Positions 8,305 to 16,984 are shown, counted from the stretch's first letter. The stretch: 64,000 bases of DNA from Hymenobacter chitinivorans DSM 11115 (GCF_002797555.1 NZ_PGFA01000001.1:186001-250000), one strand, 5' to 3'. The notes: generated by a model not told the origin, from the sequence alone. Numbers and translations are program-made.

Positions 8305-9074
8305 AGAATTGTTTTTACGGGCTCGTTGATTTTCAGGGCGTTTTCAATTACCACCCGCTCCACGCCAGCTTCCAGAGCCGCAAAGGCGTTGTCGAGCTTG
8401 GGCACCATGCCGGCTGCAATAACGCCGCGGGCCTTGAGCTCCTGGTACTGCCCGGGCGTTATCTGCGGAATCACGGAGGTTTCGTCCGTCACGTCGGCCA
8501 GCACCCCGTCTTTTTCGAAGCAGAAGTGTAGCTCCACCTGGTAAAACGGCGCCAGGGCCCGGGCCAGGGAGCTGGCAATGGTATCGGCGTTGGTATTGAG
8601 CAGCTGCCCGTGGCCGTCGTGGGTGATGGCGCAGAAAACCGGCGTCAGGCCCGTGCCGAGCAGGGTTTGCAGCAGCCCGGTATTTACGCTGTGCTCGTCC
8701 AGGTCGCCCACGAAGCCGTAGTCGATTTCCTTGACCGGCCGCTTGCTGGCGCGAATCACGTTGCCATCGGCCCCCGACAAGCCCAGGGCATCGACGCCGT
8801 GCTGTTGCAGCCCCGCTACCACTTGCTTATTCGTTTTACCAGCGTAAAACATGGTCACGATGTCGAGCGTGGCCGCGTCGGTGATGCGGCGGCCCTGCAC
8901 CATCTGGGGCGCAATGCCCAGGTCCTGCAGCATCTGGCTGGCACCCTTGCCGCCACCGTGGACCACCATTTTGGGGCCCGGCACCCGGGCCAGCGCCGCC
9001 AGAAACTGGCCCAGCTGGGCCGCGTCGTCGATGATGCCACCGCCAATCTTAAATATTTTCAGGACTTCACTCAT
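8292..9074 (-). CDS. argB: Acetylglutamate kinase
   Basis: 260 residues, of amino acid kinase fold. KIGGG near the N-terminus and VVHGGGKGASQML are the glycine-rich phosphate loops. LSGADGNVI, the NTNADTIASSLA substrate region and the late GMVPKL nucleotide-site segment are typical of ArgB. It phosphorylates N-acetyl-glutamate (or, if the pathway is succinylated, N-succinyl-glutamate). It lacks the N-terminal helix that marks arginine-inhibited hexameric enzymes, so allosteric control by arginine is not predicted. It is the first gene of the argB-argE' pair and diverges from the leader and GNAT genes across a 610-bp gap. Confidence 0.92.
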   Translation of the reverse strand: MSEVLKIFKIGGGIIDDAAQLGQFLAALARVPGPKMVVHGGGKGASQMLQDLGIAPQMVQGRRITDAATLDIVTMFYAGKTNKQVVAGLQQHGVDALGLSGADGNVIRASKRPVKEIDYGFVGDLDEHSVNTGLLQTLLGTGLTPVFCAITHDGHGQLLNTNADTIASSLARALAPFYQVELHFCFEKDGVLADVTDETSVIPQITPGQYQELKARGVIAAGMVPKLDNAFAALEAGVERVVIENALKINEPVKTILCRN

Positions 9075-9216
9075 ACCGCGAGAAAAAGGGAAATAGGGGC
9101 GTAGGGGCTGGAACAGACGGATTTGTTCGGGCCAGTATTCCGGTCAGGCCGGGGCAGGGGCAAAGTTGGCGCATTTTTTTAGCGCCGGCCCGGCAAAGTT
9201 TCCGAAAAAAAACATC

Positions 9217-9224
9217 TAGTTTTG
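9217..9224 (+). promoter_or_regulatory. Candidate -7 box for the arg leader transcript
   Basis: TAGTTTTG is an exact match to the Bacteroidota -7 consensus TAnnTTTG. A weak TTTC lies at 9199-9202 in the -33 area. A transcript starting just downstream would include the leader peptide at 9291 and continue toward the acyltransferase and argG. Confidence 0.5.
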
Positions 9225-9290
9225 CAACGATTTAGCGGTTTAAACGATTTAAAGCGCGAAACACTCCCACGCCGCCCCGCGGCACCCGTC

Positions 9291-9359
9291 ATGATTCGTC
9301 TCTCCTCTATTGCGCTTCTGCGACGACCCATTATGGTCGTGCGAATTATGCCAGCATAA
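9291..9359 (+). CDS. Candidate arginine leader peptide (22 codons)
   Basis: The reading frame ATG...TAA encodes a peptide of 22 residues: MIRLSSIALLRR at 1-12, then PIMVVRIMPA at 13-22. Four of the 22 residues are Arg, including a tandem pair, and three of the four Arg codons are CGA, which is little used in the surrounding GC-rich genes. The stop lies in the loop of a downstream hairpin, and a TAnnTTTG box lies 67 bp upstream. This layout is that of a ribosome-stalling attenuator ahead of the GNAT-argG-argC-argD genes. Ile, Leu and Val are also frequent, so a branched-chain signal or chance remains possible. No U-rich terminator follows. Confidence 0.45.
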   Translation: MIRLSSIALLRRPIMVVRIMPA

Positions 9360-9404
9360 CTGCTGGCTGCAATAATTCGCCGGCCCACATCTCCCAAACC
9401 GGCG
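9323..9404 (+). promoter_or_regulatory. Stacked hairpins overlapping the leader peptide
   Basis: Three stems can form. The first is ACGACC 9323-9328 with GGTCGT 9335-9340. The second pairs 9341-9356 with 9361-9380 (GCGAATTAT/ATAATTCGC plus GCCAGCA/TGCTGGC, with a 4-nt bulge). The third is CGCCGG 9378-9383 with CCGGCG 9399-9404, which competes with the base of the second stem. The first two lie over the Arg codons, so ribosome position would decide which fold forms. From 9405 to 9685 nothing else is evident. Confidence 0.45.
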
Positions 9405-9685
9405 CGGGGTTTCCAAAGTAGTAGCCCCACTGAAGAGAAAACTTACGAATAACTGACCTTAGTCCGAGTGTAATCCCCTAGTTCGAGTGACTTTTGCCGG
9501 CCCCTGCGCCGGAATCCTCTGCTCTTACAGCCTGATCCGCTGGCCCGCTCTCTTCCGGGTTTTCCCTTGCTTCCGGCACCGCCGCCGGGAGTCGCGCAGC
9601 CTCGTCCACCCGTTGCGCTTCCCCATTTTCTTTCGTCTTTCCGAGTCTGCTGCCGTATAAGAAGGCAACTAACCGAGCTTTGACC

Positions 9686-10264
9686 ATGCTGTTACGAGTC
9701 GCCAATGCTGCCGATGCGCAGTACGTGGAAACCCTTTGTCAGTGGTATGAGGAATCTGCCAGAACGCGCGGTGTTGGTATTGCTAAGCGCGACCCTAACT
9801 ATCTGAAAAAGAAGATGGAACGGGGTGATGCCATCATTGCCTTCTCCGACGACAACGTCCTGGCGGGCTTCTGCTACATCGAAACCTTTGAGGACAACAA
9901 GTTTGTTGTCAACTCCGGTCTGATCGTCAACACCGAGCTGCGCAAGGAGGGCCTGGGCCGCTCCATCAAGCACCGCGTGTTCGAGCTTTCGCGCACCAAA
10001 TACCCCAGCGCCAAAATCTTCGGTATTACCACCAGCGGGCCGGTCATGAAGATCAACACCGAGCTGGGCTACCGTCCCGTGACCTTTACCGAGCTGACCC
10101 AGAGCGACGATTTCTGGAAAGGCTGCATGGGCTGCAAAAACTACCCGATTCTGCAGGAAAACCAGCGCAAAATGTGCCTCTGCACCGGCATGGTCTACGA
10201 CAAGCTCGAAGACCAGTACGGCAAGATTGGCCAAGAAACGATTGAGATTCTAAGTCAAGGGTAG
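9686..10264 (+). CDS. GNAT acyltransferase with Cys4 motif, candidate N-acylglutamate synthase
   Basis: 192 residues, with an ATG at 9686 (a TTG 6 bp upstream is less likely). The GNAT core includes the acetyl-CoA loop around residues 84-94 (ELRKEGLGRSI). Near the C-terminus, Cys147, Cys150, Cys164 and Cys166 form a CxxC-x13-CxC pattern that could bind zinc. No argA or argJ gene is present in the cluster, and Bacteroidota arg clusters commonly carry such a GNAT next to argG. It is therefore the best candidate to make N-acetyl- or N-succinyl-glutamate, the first step. That role is inferred from context and not from a diagnostic motif. Confidence 0.7.
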   Translation: MLLRVANAADAQYVETLCQWYEESARTRGVGIAKRDPNYLKKKMERGDAIIAFSDDNVLAGFCYIETFEDNKFVVNSGLIVNTELRKEGLGRSIKHRVFELSRTKYPSAKIFGITTSGPVMKINTELGYRPVTFTELTQSDDFWKGCMGCKNYPILQENQRKMCLCTGMVYDKLEDQYGKIGQETIEILSQG

Positions 10265-10282
10265 AAAAAGCAAAATCGTTGG

Positions 10283-10395
10283 TCATGTCGACCAGCGGGA
10301 GACATCTCGCCTGCTGACGTTGGAGTAGTACTCTCACCTCAGCACGCAAGATTCCTCGGTAAGCTCGGGATGACGTTCTGGTAACGTTCAACTGA
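10283..10395. repeat. Dispersed repeat fragments in NAT-argG gap
   Basis: The gap holds GTCGACCAGCGGGAGACATC (10288 region) and a TCGGGATGACGTTCT segment (10366 region). Similar pieces occur at 45695-45870 and around 47020-47040. They appear to be decayed copies of dispersed intergenic repeats. No gene or clear terminator is seen here, so argG may still be co-transcribed with the upstream acyltransferase. Confidence 0.5.
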
Positions 10396-10418
10396 CGTTC
10401 TAATACACTCACTAATAC

Positions 10419-11609
10419 ATGAAAAAGAAGGTAGTTTTAGCGTACAGCGGCGGCTTGGATACGTCCTACTGCGTGGTATACCTGACCCGCGAACTGGGTC
10501 TGGAAGTTCACACGGTTATCGTCAACTCCGGCGGCTTCTCCGACGAGGAGCTGGCGGCCATCGAGAAGCGGGCCTACGAGCTGGGTTCGACCAAGCACGA
10601 GGTCATCGACGTAACCCAGCGATTCTACCAGGACTGTTTGCGCTACCTTATCTTTGGCAACATTCTCAAGAATGACACCTACCCGCTGAGCGTCAGTGCC
10701 GAGCGGATGTTCCAGAGTCTGGCCTTGGCCGAATACGCCCGCGAGCATAAGGCCGACTACATTGCCCACGGCAGCACCGGCGCCGGCAACGACCAAGTGC
10801 GTTTCGACGTGGCTTTCTCGGTTATTGCCCCCAACACGGAAATTATCACGCCCATCCGTGACCTGAAACTTTCGCGCCAGGCCGAAATTGACTTTCTCAA
10901 CCAGCACGGCTTTGAGATGAGCTGGGAAAAAGCCAAATACTCCATCAACAAAGGTATCTGGGGCACCAGCGTCGGCGGCGTCGAAACGCTGACTTCCAAC
11001 CAGGCGCTGCCCGAGTCGGCGTATCCCACGCAGATCAGCGCAACGGAGCCTACGAGCATCGAAATTACCTTCGAGAAAGGTGAGCCGGTGGCCCTGAACG
11101 GCGAAACCATGAACCCGGTGGCCTTGATTCAGGCCCTGAACGAGCTGGCTGGCACCTACGCCATTGGCCGCGACACCCACGTGGGCGACACGATTCTGGG
11201 TATCAAGGGCCGCGTGGGCTTCGAGGCGCCGGCCCCGCTGATTCTCTTGAAAGCTCACCACTTGCTGGAAAAGCATACTTCCTCGCGCTGGCAGCTGCTG
11301 CACAAGGACTATGTGGCCAACTGGTACGGCACGCTGCTGCACGAAGCCCAGTACCTGGACCCGGTGATGCGCGACTTCGAAGCCCTGCTGACCTCCTCGC
11401 AGGAGCGGGTGTCGGGCAAGGTGTTCGTGACGCTGAAACCCTACCAGTTTGAGCTGCAGGGCATCGAGTCGAAGTACGACATGATGCGCTCCAAAGTGGC
11501 GACTTACGGCGAGGAAAACGACGCCTGGGACGGCCGCGACGCCAAGGGCTTTATCAAGATTTTCAGCAACCAGCTGCGCATTCACTCCTCTTTCAACGAT
11601 GAAAATTAA
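10419..11609 (+). CDS. argG: Argininosuccinate synthase
   Basis: 396 residues, normal length for the family. It joins citrulline and aspartate using ATP. LAYSGGLDTSYC at residues 7-18 is the PP-loop, and GSTGAGNDQVRF is the conserved substrate-binding stretch. The start ATG at 10419 follows a 154-bp gap filled with repeat remnants. The stop overlaps the argC start by 11 bp, so argG, argC and argD are translationally linked. Control could come from the leader region about 1 kb upstream. Confidence 0.96.
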   Translation: MKKKVVLAYSGGLDTSYCVVYLTRELGLEVHTVIVNSGGFSDEELAAIEKRAYELGSTKHEVIDVTQRFYQDCLRYLIFGNILKNDTYPLSVSAERMFQSLALAEYAREHKADYIAHGSTGAGNDQVRFDVAFSVIAPNTEIITPIRDLKLSRQAEIDFLNQHGFEMSWEKAKYSINKGIWGTSVGGVETLTSNQALPESAYPTQISATEPTSIEITFEKGEPVALNGETMNPVALIQALNELAGTYAIGRDTHVGDTILGIKGRVGFEAPAPLILLKAHHLLEKHTSSRWQLLHKDYVANWYGTLLHEAQYLDPVMRDFEALLTSSQERVSGKVFVTLKPYQFELQGIESKYDMMRSKVATYGEENDAWDGRDAKGFIKIFSNQLRIHSSFNDEN

Positions 11610-12579
11610 GGCGGGCATCGTGGGCGGCGCCGGCTACACGGCCGGGGAGCTCATCCGCATCCTGCTCCACCACGAGTTTGTGGAGCTGGGCGGCATCGTC
11701 AGCTCGTCCAACGCGGGCAACCCCGTGCACCAAGTGCACGACGACTTGGTGGGCGACACCGACCTGGTATTTGCCGCCGAGCTGGCTGGCGACGAGGACG
11801 TGGTGTTTCTGTGCCTGGGGCACGGCAATTCCAAGGCCTGGCTGGAGAAAAACACCCTGCCCGACACGACCCACGTCATCGACCTGAGCAACGACTTCCG
11901 CCTGGAGGCCGACGCCGAGTTTGCCGACCGGGAGTTTGTCTACGGCTTGCCCGAGCTCAACAAGGGCCGGATTCAGCAGGCCCAGAGCATTGCCAACCCC
12001 GGCTGCTTTGCCACCGCCATTCAGCTGGCCTTGCTGCCGCTGGCCCAGGCCGGCAAGCTGACCGAGGACGTGCACGTATCGGCCATTACCGGCTCCACGG
12101 GCGCGGGGCAAAGCTTGTCGGAGACGGTGCACTTCTCGTGGCGCACCAACAACGTGTCCATCTACAAGCCTTTCACCCACCAGCACCTCGGCGAAATAGG
12201 GGAGAGCCTGGCTCAGCTGCAAAGCCAGCCCGGCGGGGAAATCTACTTCGTGCCCTACCGTGGCAACTTCGCCCGGGGCATCTTCGCCAGCGTCTACACG
12301 CCCTCGGACTTGACCCAGGACGAGGCCCGGGAACTGTACCAGAAATTCTACGCCGATGCCCCGTTTACCACGGTGTCGGACAAGGAAATTCACTTGAAAC
12401 AGGTAGTCAATACCAACAAGTGCCTGCTGCACGTGCAGAAGCTTGGCAAGCAGCTGCTCATCACCTCGGTTATCGACAACCTGGTGAAGGGCGCTTCGGG
12501 TCAGGCCGTCCAGAATATGAATCTGCTTTTTGGCCTGCCGGAAACGACAGGGCTCAACCTCAAATCGGTGCTTTTCTAA
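11599..12579 (+). CDS. argC: N-acetyl-gamma-glutamyl-phosphate reductase
   Basis: 326 residues. It reduces acyl-glutamyl phosphate to the semialdehyde with NADPH. GIVGGAGYTAGELIR at the N-terminus is the dinucleotide-binding loop, and NPGCFAT holds the catalytic Cys136. HQHLGEIGE contains the conserved His region. It starts inside the end of argG, and its TAA shares one base with the ATG of argD (TAATG), a classic tight operon junction. Confidence 0.95.
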   Translation: MKIKAGIVGGAGYTAGELIRILLHHEFVELGGIVSSSNAGNPVHQVHDDLVGDTDLVFAAELAGDEDVVFLCLGHGNSKAWLEKNTLPDTTHVIDLSNDFRLEADAEFADREFVYGLPELNKGRIQQAQSIANPGCFATAIQLALLPLAQAGKLTEDVHVSAITGSTGAGQSLSETVHFSWRTNNVSIYKPFTHQHLGEIGESLAQLQSQPGGEIYFVPYRGNFARGIFASVYTPSDLTQDEARELYQKFYADAPFTTVSDKEIHLKQVVNTNKCLLHVQKLGKQLLITSVIDNLVKGASGQAVQNMNLLFGLPETTGLNLKSVLF

Positions 12580-13718
12580 TGGAGCTTTTCAACGTTTATC
12601 CGCTCGTCAACATCACGCCGGTTAAGGCGCTGGGAGCGAAACTCTGGGACGACAAGGGCCAGGAGTACCTGGATTTCTACGGCGGCCACGCCGTTATTTC
12701 CATCGGCCACAGCCACCCGCACTACGTGCAGCGCCTCACTGAGCAGCTGCAGAACATCGGCTTTTACTCCAACTCGGTGCAGATTCCGATTCAGCAGCAG
12801 CTGGCCGAGAAGCTGGGCCGCGTGTCGGGCTACGAAGACTACTCGCTGTTTCTGTGCAACTCGGGGGCCGAAGCCAACGAAAACGCCTTGAAGCTGGCCT
12901 CGTTCCACACCGGTAAAAAGCGGGTTATTGCCTTTAAAGGCGCTTTTCACGGCCGCACCTCGGGTGCCGTAGCTGCTACCGATAACCCCAAGATTGTCGC
13001 GCCCTTCAACGCTGACCACGCCATTTCCTTCGTGGAATACGACCTGGCTGCTGTGGAACAGGTACTGCAGGGCGGGGATGTGTGCGCGGCCATCATCGAG
13101 CCCATCCAGGGCGTGGGCGGCATCATCATGCCTTCCGACGAATTCCTGCAAGGCCTGGCCGCGCTCTGCAAGCAGTACGGCGCCCTGCTCATTGCCGACG
13201 AAGTGCAGAGCGGCTACGGCCGCAGCGGCAAGTTCTTCGCCCACCAGCACGCCGGTATTCAGCCCGACGTTATTTCCGTCGCCAAAGGCATGGGCAACGG
13301 CTTTCCTATCGGCGGTATTCTGATTTCACCCGGGCTGAAGGCTTCGTATGGCTTGCTGGGCACCACCTTCGGCGGTAACCACCTGGCCTGCGCCGCCGCC
13401 CTGGCCGTACTGGAAGTTATTGAGCAGGAAAACCTGCTCAGCCACGCCGCCGAGCTGGGCGCTTACCTACGGCAGGAACTCGAGGCCAACGCCGGAGCCG
13501 AGGAAATTCGCGGCCGGGGGCTGATGGTCGGTATCAAGTACGATTTCCCCATCAAGGACGTGCGCGACAAGCTGCTGAGCGAGTACCACATCTTCGTGGG
13601 CAACGCCTCCGACCCGACGGTGCTCCGTCTGCTGCCCCCGCTGAACATCACCAAGGCCGAAGTCGACCGGTTTTTGGAGGCTCTGTACGCAATTATTCCG
13701 GCCGAGGTAAGAAAGTAA
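12579..13718 (+). CDS. argD: Acetylornithine (or succinylornithine) aminotransferase
   Basis: 379 residues, a class III PLP aminotransferase. CNSGAEANENALKL binds the cofactor phosphate, and IADEVQSGYGRSG supplies the ring-stacking Asp. SVAKGMGNGFPIGG contains the PLP Schiff-base Lys236. It converts N-acyl-glutamate semialdehyde to N-acyl-ornithine. The ATG at 12579 overlaps the argC stop by one base, and the same frame stays open far upstream only as an overlap of argC. It is the last gene of the tight argGCD block. Confidence 0.95.
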   Translation: MELFNVYPLVNITPVKALGAKLWDDKGQEYLDFYGGHAVISIGHSHPHYVQRLTEQLQNIGFYSNSVQIPIQQQLAEKLGRVSGYEDYSLFLCNSGAEANENALKLASFHTGKKRVIAFKGAFHGRTSGAVAATDNPKIVAPFNADHAISFVEYDLAAVEQVLQGGDVCAAIIEPIQGVGGIIMPSDEFLQGLAALCKQYGALLIADEVQSGYGRSGKFFAHQHAGIQPDVISVAKGMGNGFPIGGILISPGLKASYGLLGTTFGGNHLACAAALAVLEVIEQENLLSHAAELGAYLRQELEANAGAEEIRGRGLMVGIKYDFPIKDVRDKLLSEYHIFVGNASDPTVLRLLPPLNITKAEVDRFLEALYAIIPAEVRK

Positions 13719-14251
13719 GCGACTTGTGGTCTAACTTGCAGCCCCAATGAGTAGCACGACGAGGTTCAAGAGCCAGGCTCCCCTTCTGATTAGCTGCACG
13801 CTGCCATTGGCCACTGTTGCGCAGCCACCGGCCGGTTCTTTCCGTGAAAGAGCAGCCACCACCTATTCCCTTCAGCAGTCGTGCCCGCCAGACTTCCCGA
13901 TGCCTGACATCCGGAAGCGGTATTGCGCGGGGCAGATTGATTTACCCTCTTTCGCCCCCGTTTGGCTACCATCCTGCTTCGGCTGGAACAGACCCCTGAT
14001 TTACGGTCCTGTTCCAGCCGAAAAAGTATCGTGGCGGCTGCAAAAGATGGTGGCGGCTACGCCTCGCCCCCGCAAAACGCCCGACCTAAGGGCTCGACGA
14101 CTCGCCGCATTGCCTTCGATGGCAAGATTCCGATCAGCATGGATCGGGATAAATAGCGCACCTGCCCCATCCCAATTGACGAGTAAGGAAGTGGCGTGCC
14201 TGAACACTGCAGAAAATCAACAATAGAGTAAACCTTTTTTCGCATAACAGA
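13719..14251 (+). other. 533-bp gap before carA with a perfect hairpin
   Basis: No convincing gene. Arms 13978-13991 and 14009-14022 (TTCGGCTGGAACAG and its complement) are a perfect 14-bp stem with a 17-nt loop, followed by AAAAAG. It is therefore not an intrinsic terminator on the plus strand, though the minus strand has no better fit. Short Arg-rich frames with rare AGG and CGA codons occur at 14047-14220 but have no other support. The length and hairpin suggest a regulatory leader for carA, without proof. Confidence 0.4.
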
Positions 14252-15337
14252 GTGGAAAACGCTAAATCGGTAAAACTCATTCTCGAAGACGGCACCGAAA
14301 TCGAGGGTACTTCTTTTGGGGCCTTCACTTCGGCCGCGGGCGAGGTGGTGTTTAGCACGGCCATGACCGGCTACCCCGAAAACCTCACCGACCCGTCCTT
14401 CGCCGGCCAGATTCTGGTGCTGACCTACCCGATGGTGGGCAACTACGGGGTGCCCGGCGAGGAGCTGTACGAGTCGATTTCGAAGATCTTCGAGTCGGAC
14501 AAGATTCACATTGCCGGCCTGGTGGTGAACTACTACTCCGAGGAGCACAGCCACTGGAACGCCGCCAAAAGCCTCGGCGACTGGCTCAAGGAGTACAATA
14601 TCCCCGGCATCTTCGGTGTGGATACCCGCATGCTGACCAAAATCCTGCGGGAGAAAGGCGCCATGCTGGGCAAAATCGTGGCCGAGGACGACGTGGCCCT
14701 GCACGACCCCAACCAGGACAACCTGGTGGCCCAGGTGAGCCCCACCGAGGTGCAGCACTACGGCAGCGGCCAGCACAAAATCGTGCTCGTCGACTGCGGT
14801 ACCAAGACCAACATCATCCGCTGTTTCCTCCAGCGCGACGTGGAGCTGATCCGCGTGCCCTGGGACTACGACTTCACTACCCTCGACTACGACGGCCTGT
14901 TCCTGAGCAACGGCCCCGGCGACCCGAAGATGTGCGAGCCAACCATCCAGCATCTGCAAACCGCGCTGGGGCAGGACAAGCCCATCTTCGGTATTTGCCT
15001 GGGCTCCCAGCTCATGGGCCTGGCCGCGGGCGGCGACACGTTTAAGCTCAAGTACGGCCACCGCAGCCACAACCAGCCGGTGCTGCTTTCGGGCACCAAG
15101 CGCAGCTACATCACCAGCCAGAACCACGGCTTCGCCGTCGATACCGACACGCTGCCGGCCGAGTGGGAAATGCTGTTTGAGAACCTCAACGACGGCACCT
15201 GCGAAGGTATCCGCCACAAGACCAAGCCGTTCTTCTCGACCCAGTTTCACCCCGAAGCCGCCGGCGGCCCCGAGGATACCGAGTACTTGTTCGACGATTT
15301 TTTGAAGGCCGTGGCAGAGTATAAGGCAGCCAAGTAG
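14252..15337 (+). CDS. carA: Carbamoyl-phosphate synthase small subunit
   Basis: 361 residues, starting at a GTG (14252) because no ATG gives the family N-terminus. The N-terminal CPSase small-chain domain (LILEDGTEIEGTSFG, FSTAMTGYPE) is followed by a class I glutamine amidotransferase domain. In that domain FGICLGSQL holds the nucleophile Cys249 and FHPEA holds His333/Glu335. It hydrolyses glutamine and passes ammonia to CarB for carbamoyl phosphate, used by both argF' and pyrimidine synthesis. Unusually, it is separated from carB by two unrelated genes. Confidence 0.95.
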   Translation: MENAKSVKLILEDGTEIEGTSFGAFTSAAGEVVFSTAMTGYPENLTDPSFAGQILVLTYPMVGNYGVPGEELYESISKIFESDKIHIAGLVVNYYSEEHSHWNAAKSLGDWLKEYNIPGIFGVDTRMLTKILREKGAMLGKIVAEDDVALHDPNQDNLVAQVSPTEVQHYGSGQHKIVLVDCGTKTNIIRCFLQRDVELIRVPWDYDFTTLDYDGLFLSNGPGDPKMCEPTIQHLQTALGQDKPIFGICLGSQLMGLAAGGDTFKLKYGHRSHNQPVLLSGTKRSYITSQNHGFAVDTDTLPAEWEMLFENLNDGTCEGIRHKTKPFFSTQFHPEAAGGPEDTEYLFDDFLKAVAEYKAAK

Positions 15338-15343
15338 AATAAG

Positions 15344-15664
15344 ATGAAGCTTGGCAACTCTTTCAGCGGGGCCCTCAGAACCTTTACTTACTTCATGGCA
15401 AGCGGTTCGCACTATATGCTGGAAGGAGTTAAGTACCTCGAACTGTATGGTGAGGAGCCAAGTGCAATAGAGCAGGCATACGCCATTTTTGCCAACGTAA
15501 TCGAGTTGGATGAGAATGGTCAGGTAGTAAATGCACAGCACGCTCAGAAACGAGCAGCTGATTACCTCCGCTCTTATTGTGACCCAGCCTTTACGGTTGA
15601 ACCGCCATATCAGGACTGGGAACTGGAGTTGCACGAGCCACCTAGTCTGCAGGACAAAATCTAG
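15344..15664 (+). CDS. Small conserved hypothetical protein
   Basis: 106 residues, soluble, starting 6 bp after the carA stop. The sequence (GALRTFTYFMASG, GVKYLELYGEEPSAIEQAYAIFANVIELDENG) looks like a small family of unknown function that I associate tentatively with DUF7677. It is mostly helical and acidic. Codon use is more AT-rich than carA. With the next gene it forms an insert that parts carA from carB. No function can be given. Confidence 0.6.
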   Translation: MKLGNSFSGALRTFTYFMASGSHYMLEGVKYLELYGEEPSAIEQAYAIFANVIELDENGQVVNAQHAQKRAADYLRSYCDPAFTVEPPYQDWELELHEPPSLQDKI

Positions 15665-15735
15665 GCAAAACAAAAGATGCCTCGTTGCGCTCCGCACAAA
15701 GTTCTAACCAACCTGATTCTCTTTCTGCGCCTTCC

Positions 15736-16926
15736 ATGACCGAAATTCCCTTGCCCGCTCAACCCATAAAGCTCGCCTATATAGACGCGTTGCGGGGCTG
15801 GGCAATTCTGGCAGTAGTATGGGTACACGTCCTGTATTTCGGCGCTCAGGAGCAGTTTTTAAGGTCGGACTTCGTCTCATTTTGCTTGTCCGGAGCACGG
15901 GGTGTTCAACTGTTCTTCGTCGTCAGTGCATTCACCTTGTTTTTGAGCATGGGCGTCCGTCAACGAAAGGAAAAATACCCTACGCTCAACTTCTTCATTC
16001 GCCGCTTCTTCCGCATTGCGCCGCTTTTCTACCTGGGCATCCTGTTTTATGTGCTCACGTACAGTTACTCCTGGGCCAGTCTGCGCTCGGTTTTGGTAAC
16101 GGTACTGTTCATCAATGGGGCTCATCCCTATACGATTAATAGTCTGGTGCCCGGGGGCTGGTCGATAACCGTTGAAATGACCTTTTACGCCGTGGCGCCC
16201 CTGCTTTTTCGTTGGATAAAGAGCCTGCGTAGTGCCGTGTGGCTGTGTGGTATCAGTCTGGGTGCCAGTATGGTGCTGAGCTACCTGCTGCGCCAGCACC
16301 CGGTGATAAGCATCCATGATGAAGCGTCGAAACTCGTGTACGACGACTGGCTGTTTGGGTATTTCCCCAACCAGTTACCCGTCTTCAGCCTTGGTATTGT
16401 CTTTTATTATGTGGTCAAGGAAAACAAGCCACTACCACGGCCAGGTACGCTACTAGCCTGCAGCCTGGGTTTATTGGCGGTGCTGATCGTGCTGATGAGC
16501 TTTTTCGGTGACGCGCATCGTAGCCAATGGCTTCTGCTCGGGCATAGCCTGCCTGCGCCGGCCCACTGGCTTTTTAGCGTTGCTTTCCTGTTGCTGGCCC
16601 TGGCCCTGCACCAGCGGGAATACTCCTTTTTCGTAAACCCGCTTACCACCTATATCGGCAAGATAAGCTTCAGCTTATACCTGGCCCATTTTGCCGTATT
16701 CACCTTCTTAAACAAGCTGGGTGTGTTCAGCCTCATTCCTGCGACCGGCCCTAGTTCGTCGATGGCCAATCTTTTAATCCGTTTCGCTACCGGGTTACTC
16801 GTCAGTGCCGGTGTGGCGCACCTGCTGTTTCGCTTCATTGAAACTCCCTTCCAGCAATTGGGCAAAAGATTGATTGCGCAGCTGGAGCACCGGGAAAACC
16901 TTGCTAGACCTCTGGTATGCCAGTAG
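15736..16926 (+). CDS. Acyltransferase 3 family membrane protein (OafA/YrhL-like)
   Basis: About 396 residues from the ATG at 15736; an in-frame TTG 51 bp upstream is less likely. It has roughly ten hydrophobic segments. YIDALRGWAILAVVWVH carries the conserved Arg and His of the family, FFIRRFFRIAPLFYLG is the second signature and YIGKISFSLYLAHF the third. Such proteins transfer acetyl or other acyl groups onto surface sugars from the cytoplasmic face of the inner membrane. The target is unknown. Its location between carA and carB has no metabolic logic and suggests insertion. Confidence 0.85.
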   Translation: MTEIPLPAQPIKLAYIDALRGWAILAVVWVHVLYFGAQEQFLRSDFVSFCLSGARGVQLFFVVSAFTLFLSMGVRQRKEKYPTLNFFIRRFFRIAPLFYLGILFYVLTYSYSWASLRSVLVTVLFINGAHPYTINSLVPGGWSITVEMTFYAVAPLLFRWIKSLRSAVWLCGISLGASMVLSYLLRQHPVISIHDEASKLVYDDWLFGYFPNQLPVFSLGIVFYYVVKENKPLPRPGTLLACSLGLLAVLIVLMSFFGDAHRSQWLLLGHSLPAPAHWLFSVAFLLLALALHQREYSFFVNPLTTYIGKISFSLYLAHFAVFTFLNKLGVFSLIPATGPSSSMANLLIRFATGLLVSAGVAHLLFRFIETPFQQLGKRLIAQLEHRENLARPLVCQ

Positions 16927-16984
16927 GGCGCAAGCTCACCGGCTTCGTTGCAACTCAACATTTGCTGATTCTTCACCTCTTAGA

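Noticed and set aside
9179..9430. 83-codon minus-strand frame across the arg leader region
   Set aside because: No homology, and it overlaps the promoter box and hairpins. It looks like chance.
9470..9500. TAGTTCGAGTGAC stretch resembling a tRNA T-arm
   Set aside because: No acceptor or anticodon stem can be drawn around it.
11811..12578. In-frame extension upstream of argD
   Set aside because: It lies within argC in another frame and reads as Arg/Pro-rich noise. The TAATG junction gives the true start.
13747..14226. 159-codon frame in the pre-carA gap
   Set aside because: Ser/Pro/Thr-rich sequence without family features. It spans a hairpin, and its codon use is unlike that of the neighbouring genes.
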